DNA from: Phocaeicola plebeius
GTDB taxonomy: Bacteria > Bacteroidota > Bacteroidia > Bacteroidales > Bacteroidaceae
Direction of reading: 5' to 3'
DNA: 64,000 nucleotides
Assembly: GCF_003437535.1 (NCBI RefSeq)
Contig: NZ_QSQT01000008.1
Span: forward strand, 69,357 to 133,356
The position numbers were made by a program, and so were the translations under genes. Shown one piece after another: positions 9,180 through 19,506 of this stretch (position 1 is its first letter; every line of letters begins with the position of its first letter). The notes below the pieces were generated by a model, which saw only the letters and a list, made by a program, of their open reading frames with translations, ran no database searches and was not told the origin of the DNA.

Positions 9180-10412
9180 TTATAATTTGCCGCGTTCGTC
9201 CAGATAGGAATCCTTGAATCCTAAAAAATACAACACGCCATCCAGTCCGATGGTATTGATGGCCTGTTGCGCATTAGCCACGACCTTCGGTTTGGCATGG
9301 AAGGCGATTCCCAGTCCTGCCGTAGAAAGCATGGGCAGGTCGTTGGCTCCATCGCCCACGGCAATTGTCTGTGCGATGTCCACGTTTTCTACCTGTGCCA
9401 GCAGGCGGAGCAATTCCGCCTTTCGTTTTCCGTCTACGATGTCACCTAAATAGCGGCCGGTTAGCTTGCCATCCACGATTTCCAGCTGGTTGGCATAGAC
9501 ATAGTCAATGCCGAATTTCTCTTTCAGGTAGTTGCCGAAATACGTGAAACCTCCCGACAAAATGGCAATCTTGTATCCGTAGCGTTTGAGGACGAACATC
9601 AGACGTTCCACTCCTTCGGTAATTGGGAGGTGTTCGGCAATGTCGCGCATCACGCTTTCATCCAGTCCCTTGAGCAGGGCTACCCGTTCCTTGAAACTTT
9701 CGCAGAAGTCGATTTCGCCACGCATGGCTCTTTCCGTGATGGCTTTCACTTGGTCGCCCACACCGGCCCGTATGGCCAGTTCGTCGATGACCTCCGTTTC
9801 AATGAGGGTGGAATCCATATCAAAGCAGATGAGTCGGCGCATACGGCGGTACATATTGTCTTGCTGGAAAGAGAAGTCCATGCCCAGTGAAGCACTGAGC
9901 TGCATGAGCTGGCTTTGTAGCTCTTCACGGTCTTTGGGAGTACCTCTCACCGAAAATTCGATGCAGGCTCTCACGTTTGCCTTTTTCTCGTCCAGGGGAA
10001 TACGTCCGGTCAGACGACGGATACCGTCGATGTTCAGTTGTTGCTCTGCTAAAAGCTTGGTAGCACCGGCAATCTGTTGTGCCGTAAGTTTTCTGCCCAA
10101 TAGCGTCAGAATGTAGCGGTTCTTTCCTTGCAGGTTTACCCACGTTTCATACTCTTCGTCGCTGATAGGATAGAAGCGGATATTGATACCCAAGTCAGAA
10201 GCCTTGAAAAGCAATTCCTTCATGATATTTCCGGAATCCTGATCGGAACATTTGAAAAGAATACCCAGTGACAAGGTACTGTGAATGTCAGCTTGTCCGA
10301 TGTCCATAATGTCTACCTGATATTTAGACAAGATGGCAGTCACCGATGCGGTCAGTCCCGGTCGGTCCACTCCGCTGATGCGGATTAATATCAATTCGGT
10401 TTTGTTTTCCAT
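9180..10412 (-). CDS. serB: Phosphoserine phosphatase with N-terminal ACT domains
   Basis: Last step of serine synthesis: hydrolysis of O-phospho-L-serine. I place the start at 10412 (MENKTELILIRISGVDRPG), because the 29 codons upstream do not resemble the family; this gives 410 residues. An ACT domain occupies about 1-80, a second ACT-like region about 95-180, and the HAD domain follows with nucleophile motif DMDST (198-202), SGG (286-288) and GDGAND (353-358). The N-terminal ACT pair suggests amino-acid feedback or ligand sensing, as in other long SerB proteins. Confidence 0.93.
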   Translation of the reverse strand: MENKTELILIRISGVDRPGLTASVTAILSKYQVDIMDIGQADIHSTLSLGILFKCSDQDSGNIMKELLFKASDLGINIRFYPISDEEYETWVNLQGKNRYILTLLGRKLTAQQIAGATKLLAEQQLNIDGIRRLTGRIPLDEKKANVRACIEFSVRGTPKDREELQSQLMQLSASLGMDFSFQQDNMYRRMRRLICFDMDSTLIETEVIDELAIRAGVGDQVKAITERAMRGEIDFCESFKERVALLKGLDESVMRDIAEHLPITEGVERLMFVLKRYGYKIAILSGGFTYFGNYLKEKFGIDYVYANQLEIVDGKLTGRYLGDIVDGKRKAELLRLLAQVENVDIAQTIAVGDGANDLPMLSTAGLGIAFHAKPKVVANAQQAINTIGLDGVLYFLGFKDSYLDERGKL

Positions 10413-10483
10413 GGTTGTCTGCTTGCGTGTTTCTGGGCAAATGTACAAATTATCTTCTATCCACGGGCATAAAAAGCACAAAA

Positions 10484-10517
10484 AAAGCCATTCCTGCATA
10501 CCTGCAAGAATGGCTTT
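10484..10517 (-). terminator. Terminator of htpG
   Basis: Arms 10484-10498 and 10503-10517 (AAAGCCATTCCTGCA against its complement, one mismatch). On the minus strand, where htpG is read, the stem is followed by a run of T. Confidence 0.8.
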
Positions 10518-10537
10518 CCTTATTTTATGGGGGAAAA

Positions 10538-12595
10538 TCAGATCATTTCCACGCTTCGTTTTACAAAGTTGGTCAGGGCTTCACCCTTCAGCATGTTGTT
10601 TTGCAACAAGGCCAGGTCGATAAGCTGGTGAACCACTTTGTTGCCGACAGCATAACCGTTCAGGATGTTTTCCTTTTCGGTCTTTTGCGCTTCAATCTTC
10701 TTTTCTACCTCACTCAGTTCGTCTTTTTCGGCAGTCGGGATTTCTTCATCTTTCTTTCCTTCCTGTGCTTTCTGGAGTTCGTTACGACGGAGAGTCAGCA
10801 TGGCGATTTCAGATTCTACTGGTACGAGTTTTTCCGCACAAGCTGTTTCGGCATCGCTCAATACCTGCTTGATCAGGCGGTGGTCGCTATTCAATACCAG
10901 GTTGAACATATCGGGCATTTCACCATAGAAACTCATGCCCGGCTGGATGCTGGCCATGTCTTTCATACGGCGCATGTATTCAGCCTGTGTGATGACAATC
11001 GGCGCATTGTTTTCGCCCAGTGCGTGTGCTTCTACGTGGAATTCTGTTTTCTTTACCTTCGGCATCTGTCCCTTGAACAAAGAACTGAGCACTTCTTGTT
11101 TGTCGTGCGGAAGTTCTTCACCCTTCTGGCCTTCCTTCACAATCAGGCGGTCTACGATGTCGCTATCCACACGGGTGAAGTGACTCTTTTCGAACTTCTG
11201 TTCCAGCATGTTGATCATCGGTACGTCCAGCTGGCCGTCCATGAGCAATACGTTGTAGCCTTTGTTCTTGGCCGCATCGATGTAAGTGTACTGTTCGTCC
11301 AGGTTGTTGGCATAGAGGTAAATCAGGCTGCCGTTCTTGTCGGTCTGATTATCCTTGATCAGTGTCTGGTATTCTTCGAAGGTGTAATATTTGTTGTCTG
11401 TATCCTTGAACAAAGCAAACTTGGAAGCCTTTTCATAGAAATCTTCCTGAGTCAGCATACCGTAGTTGATGAAAATCTTCAGGTCGTCCCATTTCTCTTC
11501 AAATTCCTTACGGTCGTTCTTGAAGATAGATTGTAAGCGGTCGGATACCTTCTTCGTGATGTAAGTAGAAATCTTCTTCACGTTCGAATCGCTCTGCAAG
11601 TAAGAACGAGATACGTTCAACGGAATATCCGGAGAATCGATGACACCGTGAAGCAAGGTCAGGAAGTCGGGCACGATACCTTCTACTGAGTCGGTCACAT
11701 ATACCTGGTTGCAATACAACTGAATTTTGTTACGTTGCAAGTCGATGTTGCTCTTGATCTTCGGGAAGTAGAGCACACCGGTCAGGTTGAACGGATAGTC
11801 TACATTCAGGTGAATCCAGAACAACGGTTCGTCGGCCATCGGATACAGGTCGCGGTAGAATTTCTTGTAATCCTCTTCCTTCAAGTCCGACGGTTTCTTG
11901 GTCCAGATAGGACAAGTGTCGTTAATCAGGTTGTCTTCATCCGTTTCTACCTGCTTGCCGTCTTTCCATTCCTTCTTTTTGCCAAAGGCTACCGGTACGG
12001 CCAGGAAGTGACAATACTTGGTGAGCAAGCCCTGCAAGCGAGATTCTTCCAGGAATTCCTTGCAATCTTCATCCACGTGCAGGATGATGTCGGTTCCACG
12101 GTCGCTACGTTCTGTTTCTTCAAGGGTAAACTCAGGACTTCCGTCGCAACTCCATTTCACGGCTTTGGCACCTTCCTTATATGAATATGAAAGAGTTACG
12201 ATATCTACCGTCTTGGCTACCATGAAGGCTGAGTAGAATCCCAGACCGAAGTGACCGATGATGGCATTGGCATCGTCCTTGTATTTTTCCAGGAAGTCAT
12301 TTGCTCCTGAGAAGGCAATCTGGTTGATATACTTGTCGATTTCTTCGGCCGTCATACCCAGACCACGGTCGCTGATGGTGATGGTACCGTTTTCCTTGTC
12401 CACTTTTACACGTACCGTCAAATCGCCCAGTTCACCTTTAAAATCGCCCGTAGCAGCCAGTGTCTTCAATTTCTGAGTTGCATCCACCGCATTGGAAACC
12501 AGTTCACGGAGGAAAATTTCATGGTCGCTATACAAGAACTTCTTTATGATGGGGAATATGTTTTCTGTTGTAACCCCGATATTACCTTTTTGCAT
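10538..12595 (-). CDS. htpG: HtpG, Hsp90-family molecular chaperone
   Basis: Cytosolic ATP-dependent chaperone. The start is set at 12595 (MQKGNIGVTTENIFPIIKKF), where homology begins; 18 further upstream codons are not conserved-looking. The 685-residue chain has the GHKL ATP-binding site (Glu31 and Asn35 in ELVSNAVDA; DRGLGM at 76-81; GHFGLGFYS) and the middle-domain Arg segment (LNVSRSYLQSD). The acidic middle loop and the C-terminal dimerisation region are present. It is flanked by its own terminator and by the clpC terminator upstream, so it is probably monocistronic. Confidence 0.97.
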   Translation of the reverse strand: MQKGNIGVTTENIFPIIKKFLYSDHEIFLRELVSNAVDATQKLKTLAATGDFKGELGDLTVRVKVDKENGTITISDRGLGMTAEEIDKYINQIAFSGANDFLEKYKDDANAIIGHFGLGFYSAFMVAKTVDIVTLSYSYKEGAKAVKWSCDGSPEFTLEETERSDRGTDIILHVDEDCKEFLEESRLQGLLTKYCHFLAVPVAFGKKKEWKDGKQVETDEDNLINDTCPIWTKKPSDLKEEDYKKFYRDLYPMADEPLFWIHLNVDYPFNLTGVLYFPKIKSNIDLQRNKIQLYCNQVYVTDSVEGIVPDFLTLLHGVIDSPDIPLNVSRSYLQSDSNVKKISTYITKKVSDRLQSIFKNDRKEFEEKWDDLKIFINYGMLTQEDFYEKASKFALFKDTDNKYYTFEEYQTLIKDNQTDKNGSLIYLYANNLDEQYTYIDAAKNKGYNVLLMDGQLDVPMINMLEQKFEKSHFTRVDSDIVDRLIVKEGQKGEELPHDKQEVLSSLFKGQMPKVKKTEFHVEAHALGENNAPIVITQAEYMRRMKDMASIQPGMSFYGEMPDMFNLVLNSDHRLIKQVLSDAETACAEKLVPVESEIAMLTLRRNELQKAQEGKKDEEIPTAEKDELSEVEKKIEAQKTEKENILNGYAVGNKVVHQLIDLALLQNNMLKGEALTNFVKRSVEMI

Positions 12596-12651
12596 ATCTC
12601 TTTGTTTTTTATGATTGTTCGAATAAATTTTTTTCCAGTCCTTACACAAAA

Positions 12652-12683
12652 AAAATGCCAGATACGTTTGTACCTGACATTTT
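12652..12683 (-). terminator. Terminator of clpC
   Basis: Arms 12652-12665 and 12670-12683 pair with two G-U positions. On the minus strand the stem is followed by eight T, a standard intrinsic terminator for clpC. Confidence 0.8.
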
Positions 12684-12714
12684 GTCTGTATACCGAAATT
12701 CTGTCAGAATTCCG

Positions 12715-15261
12715 TTATGCTTTTTCTACTTTCATTTCTACTCCGTCACCTTGGGCGTTCATGTACACATGCAAGGTATCGCCCGCCTGCGGTTCTTCGT
12801 TGATAATCAGCTCTGCCAGTCCGTCTTCCAGGTGGTTCTGGATGGAGCGTTTCAACGGGCGGGCACCGAACTGTACGTCGTAGCCTTTTTCTGCCACGAA
12901 ACGCTTGGCCTCCTGGTCGAGCAGGAGATGGTAGCCACAACCTTCGATACGCTTGTAGAGTCCTGCCAGCTCGATGTCGATGATTTTCTCCAGTGAAGCA
13001 ATATCCAGCTGGTCGAAGGTCACGATTTCATCCAGGCGGTTGATGAATTCGGGAGCGAACGATTTGTTCAAGGCCTTGCGAATCACGCTATTGGCATGTT
13101 CTTTCTCGTTCTCGCCGGTCTGTGCCGTGAAACCGATGCCTTTGCCGAACTCCTTCAACTGGCGTGTACCGATGTTGGACGTCATGATGATAATGGTATT
13201 CTTGAAATCTACGGTCCGTCCTAAGCTATCCGTCAACCGGCCTTCGTCCATCACTTGCAACAACATGTTGAACACGTCGGAGTGGGCCTTCTCGATTTCA
13301 TCCAGCAATACGATGGAGTAGGGATGACGGCGTACCTTTTCCGTCAGTTGTCCCCCTTCTTCGTAGCCCACGTATCCCGGAGGAGCTCCGATCAGACGTG
13401 ACACGGTGAATTTCTCCATGTATTCGCTCATATCGATACGGATAATGGCGTCGGTAGTACCGAACATGTTCTTGGCAAGCTCTTTCGCCAGATGCGTCTT
13501 TCCTACACCCGTCGGTCCTAAGAAAAGGAACGTACCGATAGGCTTGTTCGGGTCCTTCAGTCCCACACGGCTCCGCTGGATACTTCTTACCAGTGTCTCT
13601 ACCGCCTTGTCCTGTCCGATAACCTTCGAAAGCAATGCCTGCTTCATCCCCTTCAACCGTACACCTTCCGCTTGCGCCATACGTTGCACGGGTACACCCG
13701 AAATCATGGACACCACTTCCTCTATCTGTGGTGCGTCCACCGTTTCCCGGTTGTCCTTCAACTTTTCTTTCCATTCATTTTTCAGGCGTTCCAATTGCTC
13801 CGTGTACTGGTTTTCACGGTCACGGAAGCTGGCGGCCAGCTCGAAGTTCTGCAAGCGAATGGCCTCATTCTTATGTTGCTGCGCTTCCTCAATCAATCGT
13901 TCCTGCTCCTCAATTTCCTGAGGTACGGAGATGTGAGTGAGGTGGATGCGAGAACCCGCTTCGTCCATAGCGTCGATGGCCTTGTCGGGGAAATAGCGGT
14001 CGGTCACATAGCGGTCGGTCAGGCGTACGCAAGCCTCCAGCGCCTCGTCCGTATATGTCACGTTATGGTGTTCCTCGTATTTATCCTTGATGTTCCGGAG
14101 AATCTGCAAGGTCTCTTCCGGTGAGGTCGGTCCTACCAGCACTTTCTGGAAGCGGCGTTCCAATGCCCCGTCTTTTTCGATGTTCTTGCGATACTCGTCG
14201 AGGGTGGTGGCCCCGATGCATTGGATTTCTCCACGTGCCAGTGCCGGTTTCAGCATGTTGGCCGCGTCCATGGAACCAGCCGCCGAGCCGGCTCCCACGA
14301 TGGTATGTATCTCATCGATGAACAGAATGACGTCAGGATGTTTCTTCACTTCTGTCAGAATGGCACGAATGCGTTCTTCAAATTGTCCGCGATACTTGGT
14401 TCCGGCCACTACCGCCGTCATGTCGAGCGAAACGATGCGCTTGCCGAACAGGGCACGCGAAACCCGCTTCTCCACGATACGGAGCGCCAGTCCTTCGGCA
14501 ATGGCCGATTTTCCCACACCCGGCTCACCAATCAGAATCGGGTTGTTCTTTTTGCGCCGGCTCAGAATCTGTGCGATACGTTCAATTTCCTTCTCACGGC
14601 CTACCACGGGGTCAAGTTTCCCACCTTCGGCTGCCTTGGTCAGGTCGATACCGTAATTGTCGAGGTAGGGCGTGCCACCGTCCGCTTGTTTCTGTTCGGT
14701 CTGCGTGGCCTGGCGGTTGGCGGAAGAACCGAAGCCATCGTTGTTCTTGTCCGCGTTTCCGCGACGTCCGATGCCTTCCTCTTCTTCGTCATCATTGAAA
14801 TCCAGTCCGTCAAAAGGGGTTTCCTCCTGCTTTAGACGGTCTATTATCTTTTCGTAAGTTACGTCGTTCTTTTCCAATATCTTATATGCGTTATTCTGGT
14901 TGTCTCTCATAATGGCCAATAAAATATGCGGGGTGTCCACTTTCTCGTCATTCATCAATCGTGCCTCTAGTTTGCTTAATGTCAAAATTTTTGATGCTTC
15001 CTCGCTGAATGAGATGTCCTGTGAGTAGTTCTCTAGAATGGACTTCTCCCGTAATTGTGTTTCTAGTTCGTTCTTGATACCTTTCAGGTCGAGGTAGAAC
15101 GATTTCAATATTTCGGCGGCTTTACACTCTCCATCGCGCAAGATGCCCAATAGCAGATGTTCCGGTTCGATATGGTCGTTCTGAAGGCGGTTGGCCTCCT
15201 CTTTCCCGTAAACGACGATGTCGGACACTTGTTGTGTAAATTCGTTGCTCATCAAATTCAT
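12715..15261 (-). CDS. clpC: ClpC-type AAA+ unfoldase, ATP-binding subunit of Clp protease
   Basis: Hsp100 unfoldase that feeds proteins to ClpP. It has 848 residues: a double Clp-N repeat (about 1-145), an acidic/Gln-rich linker (155-195), first AAA+ domain with Walker A GEPGVGKS (245-252), a UVR-like middle domain (about 455-500), and second AAA+ domain with GPTGVGKT (582-589). The start at 15261 is preferred over Met4 because GGAG lies 5 nt upstream of it. The gene diverges from gyrA across a 236-bp promoter region. McsB-type partners are not seen nearby. Confidence 0.95.
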   Translation of the reverse strand: MNLMSNEFTQQVSDIVVYGKEEANRLQNDHIEPEHLLLGILRDGECKAAEILKSFYLDLKGIKNELETQLREKSILENYSQDISFSEEASKILTLSKLEARLMNDEKVDTPHILLAIMRDNQNNAYKILEKNDVTYEKIIDRLKQEETPFDGLDFNDDEEEEGIGRRGNADKNNDGFGSSANRQATQTEQKQADGGTPYLDNYGIDLTKAAEGGKLDPVVGREKEIERIAQILSRRKKNNPILIGEPGVGKSAIAEGLALRIVEKRVSRALFGKRIVSLDMTAVVAGTKYRGQFEERIRAILTEVKKHPDVILFIDEIHTIVGAGSAAGSMDAANMLKPALARGEIQCIGATTLDEYRKNIEKDGALERRFQKVLVGPTSPEETLQILRNIKDKYEEHHNVTYTDEALEACVRLTDRYVTDRYFPDKAIDAMDEAGSRIHLTHISVPQEIEEQERLIEEAQQHKNEAIRLQNFELAASFRDRENQYTEQLERLKNEWKEKLKDNRETVDAPQIEEVVSMISGVPVQRMAQAEGVRLKGMKQALLSKVIGQDKAVETLVRSIQRSRVGLKDPNKPIGTFLFLGPTGVGKTHLAKELAKNMFGTTDAIIRIDMSEYMEKFTVSRLIGAPPGYVGYEEGGQLTEKVRRHPYSIVLLDEIEKAHSDVFNMLLQVMDEGRLTDSLGRTVDFKNTIIIMTSNIGTRQLKEFGKGIGFTAQTGENEKEHANSVIRKALNKSFAPEFINRLDEIVTFDQLDIASLEKIIDIELAGLYKRIEGCGYHLLLDQEAKRFVAEKGYDVQFGARPLKRSIQNHLEDGLAELIINEEPQAGDTLHVYMNAQGDGVEMKVEKA

Positions 15262-15296
15262 ATCTTCTCCAATTGTTTATATTCAAAATAGGCTTG

Positions 15297-15330
15297 CAAA
15301 TATACATTATTATAAAGACTCTTCATCAAG
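15297..15330 (-). promoter_or_regulatory. Putative clpC promoter
   Basis: A perfect Bacteroidetes -7 box TATATTTG lies on the minus strand at 15304-15297, about 36 bp before the clpC ATG. A CTTG at 15330-15327 lies 22 bp upstream of it, slightly farther than the usual -33 spacing, so only the -7 element is strong. Confidence 0.45.
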
Positions 15331-15418
15331 TCTTTCTTTCTATTTAACAAAATGCGTGCCACATTTCCTACAAGTGTCTCCAAATGCAGGCTTATACGTA
15401 TTTTTTGGTGGAAAAGTT

Positions 15419-15448
15419 TTTGTATATCCGCTAAAAGTCGTACTTTAG
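15419..15448 (+). promoter_or_regulatory. Putative gyrA promoter
   Basis: TTTG (15419-15422), 18 bp, then TACTTTAG (15441-15448), one mismatch from TAnnTTTG. The spacing is close to that of Bacteroides sigma-ABfr promoters. It leaves a leader of about 40 nt before the gyrA ATG. Confidence 0.5.
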
Positions 15449-15497
15449 CATGGTTTTTTACAAGCCTTGAAAGGAAGTATAATTAATAATGTATTAA

Positions 15498-18044
15498 ATG
15501 CAAGAACAAGACAGAATTATAAAAATCAACATCGAAGAGGAAATGAAGTCGTCGTACATTGATTACTCCATGTCAGTAATCGTGGCACGCGCCCTCCCTG
15601 ATGTAAGAGACGGATTCAAGCCGGTTCACCGCCGTATTCTTTACGGAATGATGGAACTGGGAAATACATCCGACAAACCGTATAAAAAAGCAGCCAGAAT
15701 CGTAGGTGAAGTATTGGGTAAGTATCACCCTCACGGCGACTCGTCTGTATATGGCGCCCTGGTGCGTATGGCACAGGACTGGGCGATGCGTTATCCGCTG
15801 GTCGACGGTCAGGGTAACTTCGGTTCTATCGACGGAGATAGTGCCGCCGCTATGCGATATACGGAGGCTCGTCTGAAGAAGATTGGTGAGGAGATGATGC
15901 AGGACCTTTACAAGGAAACTGTAGACTTTACCAACAACTTCGACGATACGTTGCAGGAACCTACCGTCATGCCGACCCGTATCCCGAACCTGCTGGTGAA
16001 CGGTGCTTCAGGTATCGCCGTAGGTATGGCTACCAATATGCCGACACACAACCTGCGTGAAGTCATTGACGCTTGCGTGGCATACATCGATAACAATGAA
16101 ATCGACGTAGACGGCCTGATGCAGTACATCAAGGCACCTGATTTCCCGACCGGAGGATATATTTATGGTATCAGCGGTGTGCGCGATGCCTACGAAACCG
16201 GACGCGGACGTGTGGTAATGCGTGCCAAGGCCGAAATCGAATCGCATCCTACACACGATAAGATTGTAGTGACCGAGATTCCGTATGGTGTGAACAAGGC
16301 TGAGCTGATCAAGAGCATCGCTGATTTGTCGAACGACAAGAAAATCGAAGGCATTTCGAATGTGAACGACGAAACCGACCGCGAAGGTATGCGTATCGTC
16401 ATCGACATCAAGCGTGATGCCAACGCCAGCGTGGTGCTCAACAAGCTTTACAAGATGACCATGCTTCAGACTTCTTTCGGTGTGAACAACGTGGCCCTGG
16501 TTCATGGCCGTCCACGCCTGCTCAACCTGAAGGAACTGATCAAATATTTCGTGGAACACCGTCACGAAGTGGTAATCCGCCGTACACGTTACGACTTGCG
16601 CAAGGCCAAGGAACGTGCGCACATCCTGGAAGGATTGATTATCGCTTCGGACAACATTGACGAGGTAATCCGTATTATCCGTGCCGCCAAGACTCCGAAC
16701 GAAGCTATCACGAACCTGATGGCCCGCTTCAACCTGAGCGAAATCCAGGCTCGTGCTATCGTAGAAATGCGCTTGCGCCAGCTCACCGGACTGATGCAGG
16801 ACCAGCTCCATGCCGAATACGAAGACCTGATGAAGCAAATCGCTTACTTCGAAGAAATTCTGAGCAACGAGGAACTTTGCAAGAAGGTTATCAAGGACGA
16901 GCTGCTTGAAGTGAAAGAAAAATACGGCGACAACCGTCGTTCGGAAATCGTATATGCTTCGGAAGAGTTCAATCCGGAAGATTTCTATGCCGATGACGAA
17001 ATGGTCATCACCATCTCGCACATGGGATACATCAAGCGTACACCGCTTTCTGAGTTCCGTGCGCAGAACCGTGGCGGCGTAGGCTCGAAGGGAAGTGAAA
17101 CCCGTAACGAAGACTTTATCGAACATATCTATCCGGCTACTATGCACAACACGCTTCTGTTCTTCACGCAGAAGGGTAAGTGCTACTGGCTCAAGGTATA
17201 TGAAATTCCGGAAGGCAACAAGACTTCGAAGGGACGTGCCATCCAGAACCTGCTGAACATTGAGGCAGACGATGTGGTAACGGCTTACCTGCGTGTGAAG
17301 AACCTGAACGACACGGAATTCATCAATAGTCACTATGTACTCTTCTGTACGAAGAACGGTGTCATCAAGAAGACGTTGCTCGAACAATATTCCCGCCCGC
17401 GTCAGAATGGTGTGAACGCCATCACCATCCGCGAAGACGACCGTGTGATTGAAGTACGTATGACTAACGGAAACAATGAAATCGTGATTGCCAACCGTAA
17501 CGGTCGTGCCATCCGTTTCCATGAAAGCGCGGTACGCGAAATGGGACGTACAGCTACCGGTGTACGCGGTATCACACTCGATGAAGACGGTCAGGATGAG
17601 GTAATCGGAATGATCTGTATCAAAGATCCTGAAACAGAAACCATCATGGTGGTATCTGAAAACGGTTACGGTAAGCGTTCGGACATTGAAGACTACCGCA
17701 AGACCAACCGTGGCGGAAAGGGTGTGAAGACACTGAACATTACGGATAAGACCGGAAGTCTGGTAGCCATCAAGTCGGTAACCGATGAAAACGACCTGAT
17801 GATTATCAACAAGTCGGGCATCACCATCCGTCTGAAGGTGGCCGATGTGCGCATCATGGGACGTGCCACACAGGGTGTGCGCCTGATTGACCTTGAAAAG
17901 CGCAACGACCAGATTGGTTCCGTATGTAAGGTAGCTTCTGAAAATGAAGAAGAGGAAGTGCAGGACGAAGCAACTCCGGCAACGGACATCCAGCCCGCCG
18001 ACGGAGAAACCATTCAGCCTGTTACGGACGAACCGAATGAATAA
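15498..18044 (+). CDS. gyrA: DNA gyrase subunit A
   Basis: Breakage-reunion subunit of type II topoisomerase. It has 848 residues: the N-terminal winged helix with active Tyr121 (AAMRYTEAR), the quinolone-determining region [14 protein letters not shown] (Ser82, with Gly86 where E. coli has Asp87), coiled coil, and six-bladed C-terminal beta-propeller with the GyrA-box-like RGGVGSKG. A Glu/Asp-rich tail (about 815-848) ends the protein. It diverges from clpC, and a TPR-protein gene follows 48 bp downstream. Confidence 0.98.
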   Translation: MQEQDRIIKINIEEEMKSSYIDYSMSVIVARALPDVRDGFKPVHRRILYGMMELGNTSDKPYKKAARIVGEVLGKYHPHGDSSVYGALVRMAQDWAMRYPLVDGQGNFGSIDGDSAAAMRYTEARLKKIGEEMMQDLYKETVDFTNNFDDTLQEPTVMPTRIPNLLVNGASGIAVGMATNMPTHNLREVIDACVAYIDNNEIDVDGLMQYIKAPDFPTGGYIYGISGVRDAYETGRGRVVMRAKAEIESHPTHDKIVVTEIPYGVNKAELIKSIADLSNDKKIEGISNVNDETDREGMRIVIDIKRDANASVVLNKLYKMTMLQTSFGVNNVALVHGRPRLLNLKELIKYFVEHRHEVVIRRTRYDLRKAKERAHILEGLIIASDNIDEVIRIIRAAKTPNEAITNLMARFNLSEIQARAIVEMRLRQLTGLMQDQLHAEYEDLMKQIAYFEEILSNEELCKKVIKDELLEVKEKYGDNRRSEIVYASEEFNPEDFYADDEMVITISHMGYIKRTPLSEFRAQNRGGVGSKGSETRNEDFIEHIYPATMHNTLLFFTQKGKCYWLKVYEIPEGNKTSKGRAIQNLLNIEADDVVTAYLRVKNLNDTEFINSHYVLFCTKNGVIKKTLLEQYSRPRQNGVNAITIREDDRVIEVRMTNGNNEIVIANRNGRAIRFHESAVREMGRTATGVRGITLDEDGQDEVIGMICIKDPETETIMVVSENGYGKRSDIEDYRKTNRGGKGVKTLNITDKTGSLVAIKSVTDENDLMIINKSGITIRLKVADVRIMGRATQGVRLIDLEKRNDQIGSVCKVASENEEEEVQDEATPATDIQPADGETIQPVTDEPNE

Positions 18045-18092
18045 TCCGGACAAAAACTAACTTGAATATTTGTATTACTAAATTTAAACCTT

Positions 18093-19310
18093 ATGAAAAA
18101 AGTATTATTCTCAGCCGCTTTGTTCTTTACCGCATGTGCTGTTTCTGCTCAGGAAAGCGTGGTAAAGGAAGCTAAATCTGCCAAGAGCGATCCCGTGAAG
18201 GCAGCACAAATCATCGAACCTGCTTTGACAGATCCTTCTACCGCCAATGATCCTGAAACATGGAAACTGGCTGGTGATTTCCAGAAGTCTATCTATGACG
18301 ACGAAAACATGAAATTGTATTTGCCGGGTGGTCAGGCTGATACCGCTAAATTGTATAACAGCTTGGCTAAAATGTTCGAATACTACACAAAGTGTGACGA
18401 AGTAGAACAGGCTAAGGTACAGAGCGGCGAATTGAAGAAACCGAAATTGAGAAAGAAACTGGCTAAGACATTGGCTACCGTACGTCCTCAGTTGACTAAC
18501 GCCGGTTCTGACGCTTACAATGCAGGTAACTATGCCAACGCTTTGAAGTTCTTCGGTTTGTATGTAGACGCTCCGCAGAACCCGTTGTTCGCCGATGAAG
18601 ATGCCGTAAAGAACGACACATTGACTCCGTTGATTGCCAACTATGCCGCTCTTGCCGCTAATTCATTGAAAGACAATGCAGCCGTAATCAAATACGCTAC
18701 TATCGGTAAGGAACACAAAGAAGAAGGTTACCGTTCATTGATGTGCCTGGCAGAAGCTTACGGAAAAGGTGAAACTCCTGACTCAGCAAAATGGTTGACT
18801 ACTATCCAGGAAGGTGTAGAAAAATTCCCGTCACAGGAATACTTCATCGGTAACCTGATGGACTACTACATCCAGAAAGGTAAGATTGACGAAGGTCTGG
18901 CTCAGATGGATGCCGTACTGGCTAAGAACTCTACTCCGTACTTCATGTACGTGAAGGGTGTGCTTCAGTATGAAAAGAAAGACTACGAAGGTGCCATCGC
19001 TACATTCAACCAGATTATTGCAGAAGGTAAGGATTTCGTAGCTGAAGCTTATTCTAAGATTGGTGACTGCTCATTCTTCCCGGCTCAGGAAATCGTAGAA
19101 GAAAACTCTAAGCTTTCTATGGACGATCCGAAGTATGCTACCAACGAAGCTAAGATTAAGGAACTGTACGAAAAAGCACTTCCTTTCTACGAAAAAGCAA
19201 AAGAAGCTAAACCAGACAACCGTCAGTTGTGGGGCCAGTACTTGTTGAACATCTACTGGAAGCTTGATAAGGAAAAATACAACGCTCTTGAAAAAGAACT
19301 GGGTTACTAA
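18093..19310 (+). CDS. Exported TPR-repeat protein
   Basis: A 405-residue protein with a cleavable signal peptide (AALFFTACAVSAQ, residues 8-20) and several TPR-like helical pairs (DAYNAGNYANALKFFGLYVD; YEKKDYEGAIATFNQIIAEG; LPFYEKAKEAKPDNRQLWGQ). It probably acts in the periplasm as a scaffold; the function is not known. It starts 48 bp after gyrA, so it may share its transcript. A GC-rich 3' UTR ending in a terminator follows. Confidence 0.85.
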   Translation: MKKVLFSAALFFTACAVSAQESVVKEAKSAKSDPVKAAQIIEPALTDPSTANDPETWKLAGDFQKSIYDDENMKLYLPGGQADTAKLYNSLAKMFEYYTKCDEVEQAKVQSGELKKPKLRKKLAKTLATVRPQLTNAGSDAYNAGNYANALKFFGLYVDAPQNPLFADEDAVKNDTLTPLIANYAALAANSLKDNAAVIKYATIGKEHKEEGYRSLMCLAEAYGKGETPDSAKWLTTIQEGVEKFPSQEYFIGNLMDYYIQKGKIDEGLAQMDAVLAKNSTPYFMYVKGVLQYEKKDYEGAIATFNQIIAEGKDFVAEAYSKIGDCSFFPAQEIVEENSKLSMDDPKYATNEAKIKELYEKALPFYEKAKEAKPDNRQLWGQYLLNIYWKLDKEKYNALEKELGY

Positions 19311-19425
19311 TATATAATAAGGTATACGGACCGCCCGCCTGAGGCGAGTGGTTTGCAGACCTTGGGGAACCCTGAAGAAAGAAACTCCTTTGCGTGGCTA
19401 GAACGATGCCCTCAAAGGAGTTTTT
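19311..19425 (+). terminator. Structured 3' UTR and terminator of the TPR gene
   Basis: The last hairpin (arms 19382-19392 AAACTCCTTTG and 19413-19423, 20-nt loop) is followed by T5GT4 and is a good intrinsic terminator. Upstream of it, 19331-19380 contains compact GC-rich stems (for example CGCC-TGA-GGCG). It may be just a UTR, or it may hold a 3'-derived small RNA. No promoter-like box is seen between the stop codon and this segment. Confidence 0.6.
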
Positions 19426-19506
19426 GTTTTGCTCCGCCGTGATGATAAACGCGACGTTTTTATTTGTATCTTTGTGCATACCCCATTCACAAAAAAGAGA
19501 AGAGAG

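Noticed and set aside
9180..10499. Longer serB start at 10499
   Set aside because: The 29 extra codons do not fit the ACT-domain start and overlap the terminator of htpG.
16008..18053. 681-codon open frame opposite gyrA
   Set aside because: Complement of gyrA codons; GyrA is beyond doubt on the plus strand.
19311..19425. 6S RNA or SRP RNA
   Set aside because: The segment lacks the long central bubble of 6S RNA and the GGAAGGAAGCAGCC-like apical loop of SRP RNA.
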